Shown piece after piece: positions 1 to 9,221 of a DNA stretch of 64,000 nucleotides (positions are counted from its first letter, which is position 1; each line of letters opens with the position of its first letter). The stretch comes from DATKOF01 sp035524795 (GTDB lineage: Bacteria; Pseudomonadota; Gammaproteobacteria; Burkholderiales; SG8-41): assembly GCA_035524795.1 (NCBI GenBank), contig DATKOF010000035.1:23494-87493 (forward strand), in the 5' to 3' direction. The notes under the pieces were generated by a model. The model did not search any database, was not told the origin of the DNA, and saw only the letters and a list, made by a program, of their open reading frames with translations. The position numbers and the translations under genes are program-made.

Positions 1-57
1 TGCGCGCAATCGTGGCTTGATCACGGTCGCGTCGCGGCGCGCGCGCTGGCGGGGTAA
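1..57 (+). CDS. C-terminal end of an upstream gene, probably dxr
   Basis: The first 18 codons form an open frame (ending in ARALAG) that stops with TAA three bases before rseP. Too little is visible to identify the protein from sequence. In many betaproteobacteria the gene directly before rseP is dxr (ispC, 1-deoxy-D-xylulose-5-phosphate reductoisomerase), so that is the best guess from synteny alone. Confidence 0.4.
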   Translation, partial: CAQSWLDHGRVAARALAG

Positions 58-60
58 AGC

Positions 61-1434
61 ATGAACCTGCTGATCACGGTCGTCGCCTTCCTGTTCACGC
101 TCGGCGTGCTGGTCGTGGTGCATGAATTCGGGCATTACTGGGCGGCGCGCCGCTGCGGCGTGAAAGTGCTGCGCTTCTCGGTCGGTTTCGGCCGCATCCT
201 CGCCAGCCGCAGGATCGGTCCCGACCAGACCGAGTGGGCGATCGCGGCGTTTCCGCTGGGCGGTTATGTCAAGATGCTGGATGAACGCGAGGGGGACGTC
301 GCCCCCGGCGAGCTGCAACGCGCGTTCAACCGTCAGCCGGTGTGGCGCCGGTTCCTGATCGTGCTGGCCGGCCCGGTCGCCAATTTCCTGCTGGCGATCC
401 TGCTTTACTGGCTGCTGTTTCTGTACGGGGTGCCGGGCATCAAGCCGACCATCGGCACCGTGACGCCCGGCTCGCCGGCCGCCGCCGCACAGTTCACGCC
501 GGGGGAAACCATCACCCGTGTCGGCCCGGAACGTGTGATCAGCTGGGAAGACGCCCGCTGGGCGCTGCTCGAGTACGCGAGCCGGCGCGCGGTGGTGCCG
601 CTGGAAACGAGGACCGCGCAGGGCGATATTGTTTTGCGCCGGCTCGATCTGTCGCAGTTCGACGTCGCGAATCTCGACGCCGGTTTCCTCGACAAGATCG
701 GATTTTCCCGCCTGCAACCGCTGCTGCCGCCGGTCGTCGACAAAATGGTGGCGGGAAGTCCGGCGGAGCGCGCCGGCCTGCGCATGGGCGATGAGATCAT
801 CGCGATCGGCGACCAGAAAGTGGAAGACATCGGCCAGGCCATCCGCATCATCCGGGAAAATCCGGGCAAGCCGCTGCTGTTCCGGGTCAGGCGCGGCGGC
901 AACACCGTGATCGAGATCAGCGTGATTCCCGACGCCCGCGCCGGGGATGACGGCAAGCTTGCCGGCCATATCGACGCAATGCTGCGGGCCAGCGAAGAGG
1001 CGCTTGCCAACTACGTGGTCACCGTCCGCTACGGGCCGGTCGAAGGGATGTTGAAAGCCGCCGGCAAGACGTGGGACACCTCGGTGTTCAGTCTGCGGAT
1101 GCTGGGGAAGATGCTGATCGGAGAAATGTCGTTCAAAAACCTGAGCGGGCCAATTACAATCGCCGACTACGCCGGCCAGTCGGCGCAGATCGGGTGGATT
1201 CCATACCTGATGTTCATGGCGCTGGTCAGCATCAGCCTCGGGGTGCTCAATTTGCTGCCAATCCCGTTATTGGATGGGGGACATTTAATGTATTATATAT
1301 TCGAAATTTCGCGTGGAAAGCCGGTTTCGGACAAAGTCATGGCGATCGGCCAGAACATCGGCATGGCCCTGCTGTTCATACTGATGGCTTTCGCCCTGTA
1401 TAACGACATAACACATCTCATCTCTCACAGCTAG
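61..1434 (+). CDS. rseP: RseP site-2 intramembrane zinc metalloprotease
   Basis: Inner-membrane protease of 457 residues that makes the second cut in the anti-sigma factor RseA, releasing sigma-E. The zinc motif HEFGH (H21, E22, H25) lies in the first membrane segment. Two PDZ domains occupy roughly residues 115-310, and the second catalytic motif NLLPIPLLDGGH lies in the C-terminal membrane segments. Length matches the family (about 450). It sits just ahead of bamA, as in many proteobacteria, and its presumed substrate RseA is encoded at 27074 in this window. Confidence 0.96.
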   Translation: MNLLITVVAFLFTLGVLVVVHEFGHYWAARRCGVKVLRFSVGFGRILASRRIGPDQTEWAIAAFPLGGYVKMLDEREGDVAPGELQRAFNRQPVWRRFLIVLAGPVANFLLAILLYWLLFLYGVPGIKPTIGTVTPGSPAAAAQFTPGETITRVGPERVISWEDARWALLEYASRRAVVPLETRTAQGDIVLRRLDLSQFDVANLDAGFLDKIGFSRLQPLLPPVVDKMVAGSPAERAGLRMGDEIIAIGDQKVEDIGQAIRIIRENPGKPLLFRVRRGGNTVIEISVIPDARAGDDGKLAGHIDAMLRASEEALANYVVTVRYGPVEGMLKAAGKTWDTSVFSLRMLGKMLIGEMSFKNLSGPITIADYAGQSAQIGWIPYLMFMALVSISLGVLNLLPIPLLDGGHLMYYIFEISRGKPVSDKVMAIGQNIGMALLFILMAFALYNDITHLISHS

Positions 1435-1436
1435 AA

Positions 1437-3773
1437 ATGCGCATTCTCCACCGTCTGTTGCTGTTGACCGGTATCGCCGTGGCGTCGGGTGCCTACGCCT
1501 TCGATCCGTTCGTGATAAAGGACATCCGCGTCGAGGGTATCCAGCGCACCGAAGCGGGCACGGTCTTCAATTATCTGCCGGTCAAGGTCGGCGACACGAT
1601 GACGGAGGAGAAGACAACCGAGGCGATCCGCAGTCTGTACGCGTCTGGTTTTTTCAAGAACGTGAAGATTTCCGTCGACGGTGATGTGCTGGTCGTGACG
1701 CTGGAGGAAAGACCCGCGATTGCCCAGGTCAACTTTGACGGCATCAAGGCGTTCAAAACCGAAGAACTGGAAAAGGCGCTGAAGCAGGTCGGGCTGGCGG
1801 AAGGGCGCTTTTTCGACCGCTCGGTGCTCGAGCAGGCGGAACAGGAACTGAAGCGTCAGTACGTGAGCAACGGCAGATACTCGACGAAGGTTACGACCAC
1901 GGTGACCACCCTCGAAAACAACCGCGTCAACATCAAGTTCGAGGTGGTCGAGGGGGATCCCGCAAAAATCAGGAAGATCAACATCATCGGCAACAAGATA
2001 TTCAGCGAGAAGGAACTGCTCAAGCAATTTACCCTGCGCACGCCCGGCCTGCTGACGTGGTACACCAAAGAAGACCAGTACTCGAAGCAGAAACTTTCGG
2101 CAGACCTCGAGAAGCTGCGCTCGTATTATCTGGATCGCGGCTATCTGGAATTCAATATCGATTCGACGCAGGTGTCGATCACTCCAGACCGGAAGGACGT
2201 CTATATCACGATCGGCGTCACCGAAGGGCCGCAATACACCGTCGCCGACATCAAGCTCGGCGGAGAGCTGCTGATTCCGGAAAGCGAGGCGCGCAAGCTG
2301 ATTACACTCCATTCCAACGATGTTTTCTCGCGCGCCAAGCTCAACGAATCGAGCAAGGCGATCAGCGATCGTCTCGGCGACGACGGTTATGCGTTTGCCA
2401 ATGTCAACGCGGTCCCTGATCTCAACCGGGAAAAACACCAGGCCTCATTCACTTTCTATGTCGATCCGGGCCGGCGCGTTTATATCAGGCGGATCAATAT
2501 TTCAGGAAACACCAAGACCAAGGACGAAGTGATCCGCCGCGAATTCCGTCAGGCCGAGGGCGGCTGGTATTCGGCGAACAAAATCGAGAAATCGAAGGAA
2601 CGGATCAAGAGACTCGGCTATTTCGATGACGACAGCCTCAACGTCGAAACGCAGAACGTGCCGGGAACGACCGACCAGATCGACATCAATTTAAGCGTCA
2701 AGGAAAAGCCCACCGGCAGCATCATGATAGGCGCCGGCTACAGCACGACGGACAAGATCATCCTGAGCGGAGGGGTGTCGCAGCAGAACATCTTCGGCAC
2801 CGGCAATCATATGAGTCTGCAGGTCAACACCAGTCATGTCAGCAATGTCTACTCGCTGTCGTTCGTCAATCCCTACTGGACGCCCGACGGCATCAGCCGC
2901 AGTTACAGCATCTACAAGCGCGCCTCCACTCCCAGTGCGCTGAACCTCGGCGATTACCGTACCTCGACGATAGGGGCCAGCGTAGGGTTCGGCGTGCCGA
3001 TCAGCGAAATTGATGCCGTGCAGCTGGGGCTTGGCTATGAATCGACTTCAATTACGACCTATCAGGCCGACGTCTGCTGCGATGTGAATGGAAATCTCGT
3101 CCTGTCGGATATCAGCCCGCCCCAGATCGTCGATTACGTCAACACCTTTGGTGAAACCAGCACTTCGCTGACGGGCAGCATCGGATGGGCGCGTGACAGT
3201 CGCGACAGCGCGACCTGGCCCACCAAAGGAACCACTCAGGGCGCGTCGCTTGCAGTGGCCATGCCGGGTGGATCGTTGAGATACTATCAGATGCAATACC
3301 AATACGACCGGTATTTTCCCCTGTCGTCGGTCTTCACCTTTCACGGCAACGCCGGTATCGGCTACGGGCATGGCTACGACGGCGATCCGCTGCCTTTCTT
3401 CAAGAATTACTATATCGGCGGGCCGTCTTCGGTGCGCGGATACCAGGCATCGACCATCGGCCCCAAGGACATCAATGAAAATCCCCTCGGAGGATCGCAT
3501 CGTCTGTCCGGAACAGCCGAGGTGCTGTTTCCGGTCAGCCTGATCGCTCCGAATCTGCTGCCGGACGATAAATCGGTGCGCATCAGCGCCTTTGTCGATA
3601 CCGGGATGGTCGGTGAAAACTATGCGCCGGGCGATCTGCGCGTCTCGGTCGGGATAGGAGCAACATGGACATCGCCGTTCGGTCCCCTGAAAGTCAGCGT
3701 TGCGAAGCCTTTCAGGTCCCAGTTCGGCGATCAGACGCAGGTCTTGCAGTTTACCTTCGGCCAGCAGTTCTGA
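1437..3773 (+). CDS. bamA: BamA outer-membrane protein assembly factor
   Basis: Central beta-barrel component of the BAM complex, which folds and inserts outer-membrane proteins. A signal peptide (residues 1-21, ending GAYA) is followed by five POTRA domains to about residue 420 and a C-terminal 16-strand barrel. The barrel carries the Omp85 lid-loop motif SSVRGYQ, and the protein ends in Phe (QFTFGQQF), as expected for an outer-membrane barrel. Length 778 fits the family. It starts two bases after the rseP stop and is followed by skp, the periplasmic chaperone for its clients. Confidence 0.97.
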   Translation: MRILHRLLLLTGIAVASGAYAFDPFVIKDIRVEGIQRTEAGTVFNYLPVKVGDTMTEEKTTEAIRSLYASGFFKNVKISVDGDVLVVTLEERPAIAQVNFDGIKAFKTEELEKALKQVGLAEGRFFDRSVLEQAEQELKRQYVSNGRYSTKVTTTVTTLENNRVNIKFEVVEGDPAKIRKINIIGNKIFSEKELLKQFTLRTPGLLTWYTKEDQYSKQKLSADLEKLRSYYLDRGYLEFNIDSTQVSITPDRKDVYITIGVTEGPQYTVADIKLGGELLIPESEARKLITLHSNDVFSRAKLNESSKAISDRLGDDGYAFANVNAVPDLNREKHQASFTFYVDPGRRVYIRRINISGNTKTKDEVIRREFRQAEGGWYSANKIEKSKERIKRLGYFDDDSLNVETQNVPGTTDQIDINLSVKEKPTGSIMIGAGYSTTDKIILSGGVSQQNIFGTGNHMSLQVNTSHVSNVYSLSFVNPYWTPDGISRSYSIYKRASTPSALNLGDYRTSTIGASVGFGVPISEIDAVQLGLGYESTSITTYQADVCCDVNGNLVLSDISPPQIVDYVNTFGETSTSLTGSIGWARDSRDSATWPTKGTTQGASLAVAMPGGSLRYYQMQYQYDRYFPLSSVFTFHGNAGIGYGHGYDGDPLPFFKNYYIGGPSSVRGYQASTIGPKDINENPLGGSHRLSGTAEVLFPVSLIAPNLLPDDKSVRISAFVDTGMVGENYAPGDLRVSVGIGATWTSPFGPLKVSVAKPFRSQFGDQTQVLQFTFGQQF

Positions 3774-3819
3774 CCGGACGTTCGATTACGCGCATAGCTC
3801 AAGTGAGAAGGAGACCAAA

Positions 3820-4335
3820 TTGAACCCGAACCAGTACAAATGGTGGTTGCTGATTCTGGGACTGATCCTCGGCGCCAATGCGCTGGCCCAGACATCGGAT
3901 CTGAAGATCGGCTTCATCGACATGGATCGCATCCGCAAGGAATCGGCTCCCGCCGACCGCGCTTTCAAGAAACTGAAGAAGGAATTCGATCCGCGCGGGC
4001 AGGAACTCGACAGGATGGGGCAGCAGATAAAGGCGCTGCAGACGCAGCTGGAGAAGGAAGGGCTGACGATGAGCGAAGGCGACCGCCGCGCCAAGGAGCA
4101 GGAACTCGCCCGCCTGAACCGCGACTTGCAGCGCTCCCAGCGCGAATTCCAGGAAGACCTCAACCTGCGGCAGAACGAGGAGTACGGGGCGCTGATCGAG
4201 CAGACCAGCAAGGTCGTCAAGCAGATCACCGATACCGAAAAGTATGACCTGATCCTGCAGGACGCCGTCTATCACAGTCCGCGCATCGACATTACCGACA
4301 AGGTCCTGAAGGCGCTCGCCACGGATAAACAATAA
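3820..4335 (+). CDS. skp: Skp/OmpH periplasmic chaperone
   Basis: Periplasmic holdase that carries unfolded outer-membrane proteins to BamA. I place the start at TTG 3820 because a strong Shine-Dalgarno (AGAAGGAGA, 3806-3814) precedes it and a signal peptide (LILGLILGANALAQ) follows. The upstream in-frame extension into bamA is not plausible. The mature part begins LKIGFIDMDRI, typical of the family, followed by a long charged coiled coil (residues about 45-130). 171 residues is a normal length. Confidence 0.92.
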   Translation: MNPNQYKWWLLILGLILGANALAQTSDLKIGFIDMDRIRKESAPADRAFKKLKKEFDPRGQELDRMGQQIKALQTQLEKEGLTMSEGDRRAKEQELARLNRDLQRSQREFQEDLNLRQNEEYGALIEQTSKVVKQITDTEKYDLILQDAVYHSPRIDITDKVLKALATDKQ

Positions 4336-4407
4336 TGACGCCACGGGAGGAGAGTCTTCAAACGGGGGTCGTGCGCCGGGCGGCGGCATAACGGCGGACA
4401 GGCGACC

Positions 4408-5454
4408 TTGACCAGACGGCAGTTCCGCACGCTTGCGGAAATCGTCAAACGCTGCGGCGGCGAACTGGTCGGCCGCGGCGATGTCCGCATCCGTCAGGTT
4501 GGAACGCTGGTTTCCGCGCAGGCCGGTGAGATCGCGTTCCTGGCGCAGTCCAAATACCTGCCGCAGCTTGCGGCGACGCGCGCCAGCGCGGTGATCGTCG
4601 GCCCCGCCGCGCGCGATGCCACTTCCCTGCCGCGAATAATCAGCGCGGATCCCTACGCGTACTTCGCCGGAGTTTCAGCGTTGTTCAATCCGCCGCCGGC
4701 GGTCAAGGTCGGCGTCCATCGCGGCGCGGTCGTCGATCGGACAGCGCGCGTTCCGGCCAGCGCCAGCGTCGGCGCCTGCGCGGTGATCGGGAAGAACGTC
4801 CGGATCGGCGCGCGTGCGGTGATCGGCGCCGGTTGCTTCATCGGCGACGACGCGGTGATCGGAGAAGACACGCGGCTGCATGCCAGCGTCACGGTTTATC
4901 GCGACTGCCATCTCGGCGCGCGTTGTTTGGTACACTCCGGTGTCGTGATTGGCGCCGACGGTTTCGGCATCGTCAAGGAAGACGGCGTCTGGAAAAAAAT
5001 CCCGCAGATCGGCCGGGTGCTGATTGGCGACGACGTGGAAATCGGCGCCAACACCACGATCGACCGCGGCGCGATCGACGACACGGTGATCGAGGAGGGC
5101 GTCAAGCTCGACAACCAGATCCAGATCGGGCATAACGTCCACATCGGCGCCCACACCGCGATCGCGGCGTGCGTCGGCATTGCCGGCAGCGCGAAAATCG
5201 GCAGGCACTGCGCGTTGGGAGGAGCATCGATGATCTACGGGCACATCACGATCGCCGACCGCGTCACTGTTTCGGCCGGGACGCTGATCATGAAGTCGCT
5301 GCCCGTTGCCGGAACCTACACCGGCGTCTACCCGTTTTCGAGCCATCAGCGCTGGCTGAAGAACGCCGCGCAGTTGCGCCAGCTTGACGAACTGGCCGAC
5401 CGGGTGCGTGAACTCGAGCACAAACTCGTCACTTCGAAGAGGAAGCAGTCATGA
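4408..5454 (+). CDS. lpxD: LpxD UDP-3-O-(3-hydroxyacyl)glucosamine N-acyltransferase
   Basis: Third acylation step of lipid A synthesis, transferring a 3-hydroxyacyl chain from ACP to the 2-amino group. An N-terminal uridine-binding domain (about 1-100, with FLAQSKYLPQL) is followed by a left-handed beta helix of hexapeptide repeats (about 105-320, e.g. IGKNVRIGARAVIG) containing the catalytic-His region HNVHIGAHTAIA. A short C-terminal helix follows. It starts with TTG and overlaps fabZ by four bases, so translation is probably coupled. Confidence 0.95.
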   Translation: MTRRQFRTLAEIVKRCGGELVGRGDVRIRQVGTLVSAQAGEIAFLAQSKYLPQLAATRASAVIVGPAARDATSLPRIISADPYAYFAGVSALFNPPPAVKVGVHRGAVVDRTARVPASASVGACAVIGKNVRIGARAVIGAGCFIGDDAVIGEDTRLHASVTVYRDCHLGARCLVHSGVVIGADGFGIVKEDGVWKKIPQIGRVLIGDDVEIGANTTIDRGAIDDTVIEEGVKLDNQIQIGHNVHIGAHTAIAACVGIAGSAKIGRHCALGGASMIYGHITIADRVTVSAGTLIMKSLPVAGTYTGVYPFSSHQRWLKNAAQLRQLDELADRVRELEHKLVTSKRKQS

Positions 5455-5918
5455 GCAGCATGGACATCCGCCGGATCATGGATTATCTGCCGCACCGCTA
5501 TCCGTTCCTGCTGGTGGACCGGGTGCTGTCGTGCGAGCCGGGCAAGAACATCGTCGCGCTGAAGAACGTGACCATCAACGAACATTTTTTCGTCGGACAC
5601 TTCCCGCGCTTTCCGGTGATGCCCGGCGTGCTGATCATCGAAGCGCTGGCGCAGACCGCGGCGATCCTGTCGTTCCAGACCCACGGCGACGAAGTGGACG
5701 GCGACTCGCTTTATTATTTTGTCGGCATCGACAAGGCGCGCTTCAAGAAACCGGTGGTGCCCGGCGACACGATGACGATGCACGTCGAAATCACGCGCTA
5801 CGCGCGTGGCATCTGGTGGTTCAAGTCCCATGCCAGGGTCGGGGAGCAGATCGTCAGCGAAGCCGACCTGATGTGCACGCTGCGTTCCGCCAACGGCGGA
5901 GACAAGAGCGGAGACTGA
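5451..5918 (+). CDS. fabZ: FabZ 3-hydroxyacyl-ACP dehydratase
   Basis: Hot-dog-fold dehydratase of fatty-acid elongation, competing with LpxA/LpxD for 3-hydroxyacyl-ACP. The catalytic His is in HFFVGHFPRFPVMPG and the catalytic Glu in IIEALAQTAA. 155 residues, as usual. Its position inside the lpx operon is the standard proteobacterial arrangement that balances lipid A and phospholipid precursors. Confidence 0.96.
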   Translation: MSSMDIRRIMDYLPHRYPFLLVDRVLSCEPGKNIVALKNVTINEHFFVGHFPRFPVMPGVLIIEALAQTAAILSFQTHGDEVDGDSLYYFVGIDKARFKKPVVPGDTMTMHVEITRYARGIWWFKSHARVGEQIVSEADLMCTLRSANGGDKSGD

Positions 5919-5921
5919 GGC

Positions 5922-6698
5922 GTGGCGTCGATTCATCCCACCGCGATCGTCGATCACGGTGCGCAGCTTGCTGACGACGTCGAGATCGGTGCTTATGCGC
6001 TGATCGGTCCGCATGTCGAAATCGGCGCCGGCACCCGCGTCGGTCCGCACGCGGTGATCAAGGGCCGCACCCGGATCGGCCGCGACAACCGCATCTTCCA
6101 GTTCGTCTCGCTCGGCGAGGAGCCGCAGGACAAGAAATACCGCGGCGAGCCGACGCGCCTCGAAATCGGCGACGGCAACACGATCCGCGAATTCTGCACT
6201 TTCAACTGCGGCACCGCGCAGGACGCCGGCGTCACGCGGCTCGGCGACGACAACTGGATCATGGCCTATGTGCATCTCGCGCACGATTGCCAGGTCGGCA
6301 GTCACACCATTTTCGCTAACGGCGCGCAGCTCGCCGGCCACGTTCACATCGGCGATTATGCGATTCTCGGCGGCTTCACGATGGTGCATCAGTTCTGCCG
6401 CGTCGGCGCCCACAGCATCACCGGCATCAGCTCGGTTCTGCTGCAGGACGTGCCGCCGTTCGTGACCGCGTCCGGCAGTCCGGCGTCGCCGTACGGGATC
6501 AACAGCGAAGGCCTCAAGCGGCGCGGCTTTGCGGCCGATACCATCGCCGCGATCAAGCGCAGCTACAAGACGCTCTACAAATCCGGGCTGACGCTCGAAG
6601 ACGCCAGGCAGGGCATCGCCGGTCAGGTTGCCGATCACCCGGAACTGCAGTTGCTGCTCGATTTTCTCGCGCATTCGACGCGTGGCATCGTCCGTTGA
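5922..6698 (+). CDS. lpxA: LpxA UDP-N-acetylglucosamine acyltransferase
   Basis: First step of lipid A synthesis. A GTG start lies three bases after the fabZ stop. The protein is a left-handed beta helix of hexapeptide repeats (IHPTAIVDHGAQLADDVEIG onward), with the active-site region VHLAHDCQVG and the C-terminal helical domain from about residue 190. 258 residues, typical. Its 3' end overlaps the GTG start chosen for lpxB. Confidence 0.96.
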   Translation: MASIHPTAIVDHGAQLADDVEIGAYALIGPHVEIGAGTRVGPHAVIKGRTRIGRDNRIFQFVSLGEEPQDKKYRGEPTRLEIGDGNTIREFCTFNCGTAQDAGVTRLGDDNWIMAYVHLAHDCQVGSHTIFANGAQLAGHVHIGDYAILGGFTMVHQFCRVGAHSITGISSVLLQDVPPFVTASGSPASPYGINSEGLKRRGFAADTIAAIKRSYKTLYKSGLTLEDARQGIAGQVADHPELQLLLDFLAHSTRGIVR

Positions 6699-7863
6699 AC
6701 AACCGGCGCCGGCCGGCCGCAGTCCCACGATCGGCATGGTGGCCGGAGAAACCTCCGGCGACCTGCTCGGCGCCGAACTGATCCGGGCGCTGCGCGAACT
6801 GCGTCCGGAACTGCGTTTCACCGGCATCGGCGGGCCGCGCATGGAGGCGGCCGGCATGGAAGTGCTGTTTCCGCTGGAAAAGCTCGCGGTGCGCGGCTAC
6901 GTCGAGGTGCTGCGGCAACTGCCGGAAATCCTCTCCATCCGGCACCGGCTGCACCGTCATTTTTCCGCGCAGCCGCCGGCGGCCTTCATCGGCATCGATG
7001 CGCCCGACTTCAACCTCGGGCTGGAAGCGAAGCTCAAGGCGCGCGGCATTCCGACCATCCATTACGTGAGCCCGCAGATCTGGATGTGGCGCGGCGAGCG
7101 CATCCACAGGATTAAGCGCGCGGTCAGCAGGATGCTGACGCTGTTTCCGTTCGAGCCGCCGCTTTATGAAAAAGCCGGCATCGACGCCGCGTTCGTCGGT
7201 CATCCGCTCGCCGATCTGCTGAAAGAAGTCTCGCCGCGCGCGGAACTGCGCGAGCAGTTGAAGCTGGCGCCGGATGCGCCGGTCATCGCGTTGCTGCCGG
7301 GCAGCCGCCAGAGCGAAATCGAACATCTCGCCGACGTTTTTCTGCAGACCGCGCACAAAATCCATCAGAAACTGCCGCAGGCGGTGTTTCTGGCGCCGCT
7401 CGCGACGCGCGAGACGCGCACTCAATTCGAAAACATCCTCTATCGGCACCCTTGGGCCTACGAGTTGCCGCTGACCATCATGTTTGGTCATTCCCATGAT
7501 GCGATGGCCGCCGCCGACGTCGTGCTGCTGGCGTCGGGCACTGCGACGCTCGAAGCGGCGCTGTTGAAGCGCCCGATGGTGATTGCCTACCGGATGCCCG
7601 CGCTCAGCTACTGGTGGCTGAAGGGCAAGGGCTATCTGCCGTATTACGGGTTGCCCAACATCCTGTGCGGCGAATTCGTGGTGCCGGAGCTGATCCAGGA
7701 CGACGCGACGCCGGACAACCTGAGCCAGGCGGTGCTCAACCTGCTCGCCGACCAGGTTGTGCGCGAACGCCTCGAACGCAGGTTCACCGCGCTTGGCGCC
7801 AGCCTGCAGCATGGCGCCGCCCGGCGCGCGGCCGAAGCGGTGTTGCCGCTGATCGGCGCGTGA
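6682..7863 (+). CDS. lpxB: LpxB lipid-A-disaccharide synthase
   Basis: Glycosyltransferase (GT19) that joins UDP-2,3-diacylglucosamine and lipid X to make the tetra-acyl disaccharide. The conserved N-terminal motif GMVAGETSGDLLGAELI is present, as are HYVSPQIWMWR and the nucleotide-binding LPGSRQSEI. I chose GTG 6682, which overlaps lpxA by 17 bases and gives 393 residues. A longer upstream frame from 6628 would run further into lpxA and adds non-family residues. Confidence 0.93.
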   Translation: MASSVEQPAPAGRSPTIGMVAGETSGDLLGAELIRALRELRPELRFTGIGGPRMEAAGMEVLFPLEKLAVRGYVEVLRQLPEILSIRHRLHRHFSAQPPAAFIGIDAPDFNLGLEAKLKARGIPTIHYVSPQIWMWRGERIHRIKRAVSRMLTLFPFEPPLYEKAGIDAAFVGHPLADLLKEVSPRAELREQLKLAPDAPVIALLPGSRQSEIEHLADVFLQTAHKIHQKLPQAVFLAPLATRETRTQFENILYRHPWAYELPLTIMFGHSHDAMAAADVVLLASGTATLEAALLKRPMVIAYRMPALSYWWLKGKGYLPYYGLPNILCGEFVVPELIQDDATPDNLSQAVLNLLADQVVRERLERRFTALGASLQHGAARRAAEAVLPLIGA

Positions 7864-7872
7864 GATCGACCG

Positions 7873-8442
7873 ATGAGCGGCGAACTGGTGTGTGGCGTCG
7901 ATGAAGCGGGGCGCGGCCCGCTCGCCGGCCCGGTCTATGCGGCGGCGGTGATCCTCGCGCCGTATTCGGTGTTCAAGGGACTCACTGATTCCAAGCGCGT
8001 TCCCGTTGAGCGGCGCCTGACACTGGCGGTCGAAATCAAGACGCAGGCCGTGGCGTGGGCGGTCGCCAGCGCCTCGGTCGAGGAAATCGACGAACTCAAC
8101 ATTCTGCGCGCGTCGCTGCTGGCGATGAAGCGCGCGGTCGAGGCGTTGACCGTCCGGCCGAACGAAGTGCTGGTGGACGGCATCCATTTCCCGAAGCTTG
8201 AGGTGCCGGCGCGCGCGATCGTGCGCGGCGACAGCAGCGTCGCCGCGATTTCGGCGGCTTCCATTCTCGCCAAGGTTGATCGCGATCGGTTGATGATGGA
8301 ACTGCATCTGCGCTATCCGCAATACGGCTTCGACCATCATAAGGGCTATCCGACGCCGGAGCACTTCGAGGCGCTGAAGCGCCACGGCCCGTGCGCGGTT
8401 CATCGCCGCTCGTTTGCGCCGGTGCGCGAACTGCTGCCGTGA
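7873..8442 (+). CDS. rnhB: Ribonuclease HII
   Basis: Removes RNA primers and single ribonucleotides from DNA. The family signature GVDEAGRGPLAGPVYAAAV is at the N-terminus (Asp and Glu metal ligands). Further acidic ligands lie in VDGIHFP and AKVDRDR, and the HHKGYPTPEH motif is near the C-terminus. 189 residues, as expected. It overlaps the following methyltransferase by four bases. Confidence 0.96.
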   Translation: MSGELVCGVDEAGRGPLAGPVYAAAVILAPYSVFKGLTDSKRVPVERRLTLAVEIKTQAVAWAVASASVEEIDELNILRASLLAMKRAVEALTVRPNEVLVDGIHFPKLEVPARAIVRGDSSVAAISAASILAKVDRDRLMMELHLRYPQYGFDHHKGYPTPEHFEALKRHGPCAVHRRSFAPVRELLP

Positions 8443-9212
8443 AGCGCATCGCATCTGCCGACAATCCGCGTTACAAGGCGCTGTTGAAACTTGCGCAGAA
8501 CACGCGCGAGCGCAACCAGCAGCGCAAAACGCTGCTCGACGGCGTGCATCTGGTTGAGATGTACCGCGATCATCGCGGACGGCCGGAACTCGTCGCTGTC
8601 AGCGACGGCGGGCTGGAAAATCAGGAGATCGAGCAATTGCTGCAATCGTTGAAGCCGCTCGAACCCGTCGTATTGAGCGACGGTCTGTTCAAGCGCCTGT
8701 CCACGGTCGAAACGCCGACCGGCATTCTGGCAGCGATCGCCAGACCGCAGCCTGCGCCATCGAAACTCGACGCAACCTGCGTGCTGCTCGAAGACATTCA
8801 GGACGCCGGCAATCTCGGCTCGATTTTGCGCAGCGCGGCGGCGGCAGGGGTGGGGGAAATCTTTCTATCGAAAAATTCCGTCGATGCCTGGTCGCCGCGC
8901 GTACTGCGCGCCGGCATGGGCGCACATTTCCTGCTGAACATTCACGAGGACAGCGATTTGATTGCAATCGCGCGCGAGTTCAAGGGCAAAGTGCTGGCGG
9001 CAGATCAGAAAGCTTCGGCCTCGTTGTTCGATGCCGATTTGCGCGGCGCGGTCGCGTTCGTGCTCGGCAACGAGGGCGGGGGACTGTCAGAAGGCTTGGT
9101 CGGCGCTGCCGATCGAACCATCGCGATACCGATGGCGCAGGGCACGGAATCGCTGAATGTCGCCGCTTCGGCGGCGGTTTGCCTGTTCGAGTGGGTGAGG
9201 CGAAAAATCTGA
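8439..9212 (+). CDS. TrmH (SpoU)-family RNA 2'-O-methyltransferase
   Basis: SPOUT-class methyltransferase using S-adenosylmethionine. The N-terminal substrate-binding part is followed by motif 1 (AGNLGSILRSAAAAGV), motif 2 (AFVLGNEGGGLSE) and motif 3 (IAIPMAQGTESLNVAASAAV), which form the knotted cofactor site. I start it at GTG 8439, overlapping rnhB by four bases and giving 257 residues; the frame is open further upstream but only inside rnhB. The RNA target cannot be told from sequence. This is not necessarily RlmB, although it belongs to the same superfamily. Confidence 0.88.
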   Translation: MKRIASADNPRYKALLKLAQNTRERNQQRKTLLDGVHLVEMYRDHRGRPELVAVSDGGLENQEIEQLLQSLKPLEPVVLSDGLFKRLSTVETPTGILAAIARPQPAPSKLDATCVLLEDIQDAGNLGSILRSAAAAGVGEIFLSKNSVDAWSPRVLRAGMGAHFLLNIHEDSDLIAIAREFKGKVLAADQKASASLFDADLRGAVAFVLGNEGGGLSEGLVGAADRTIAIPMAQGTESLNVAASAAVCLFEWVRRKI

Positions 9213-9221
9213 CATACCGAG

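Noticed and set aside
6553..8454. 633-codon minus-strand open frame across lpxB and rnhB
   Set aside because: Shadow of well-supported plus-strand genes; Arg/His/Asp-rich low-information translation.
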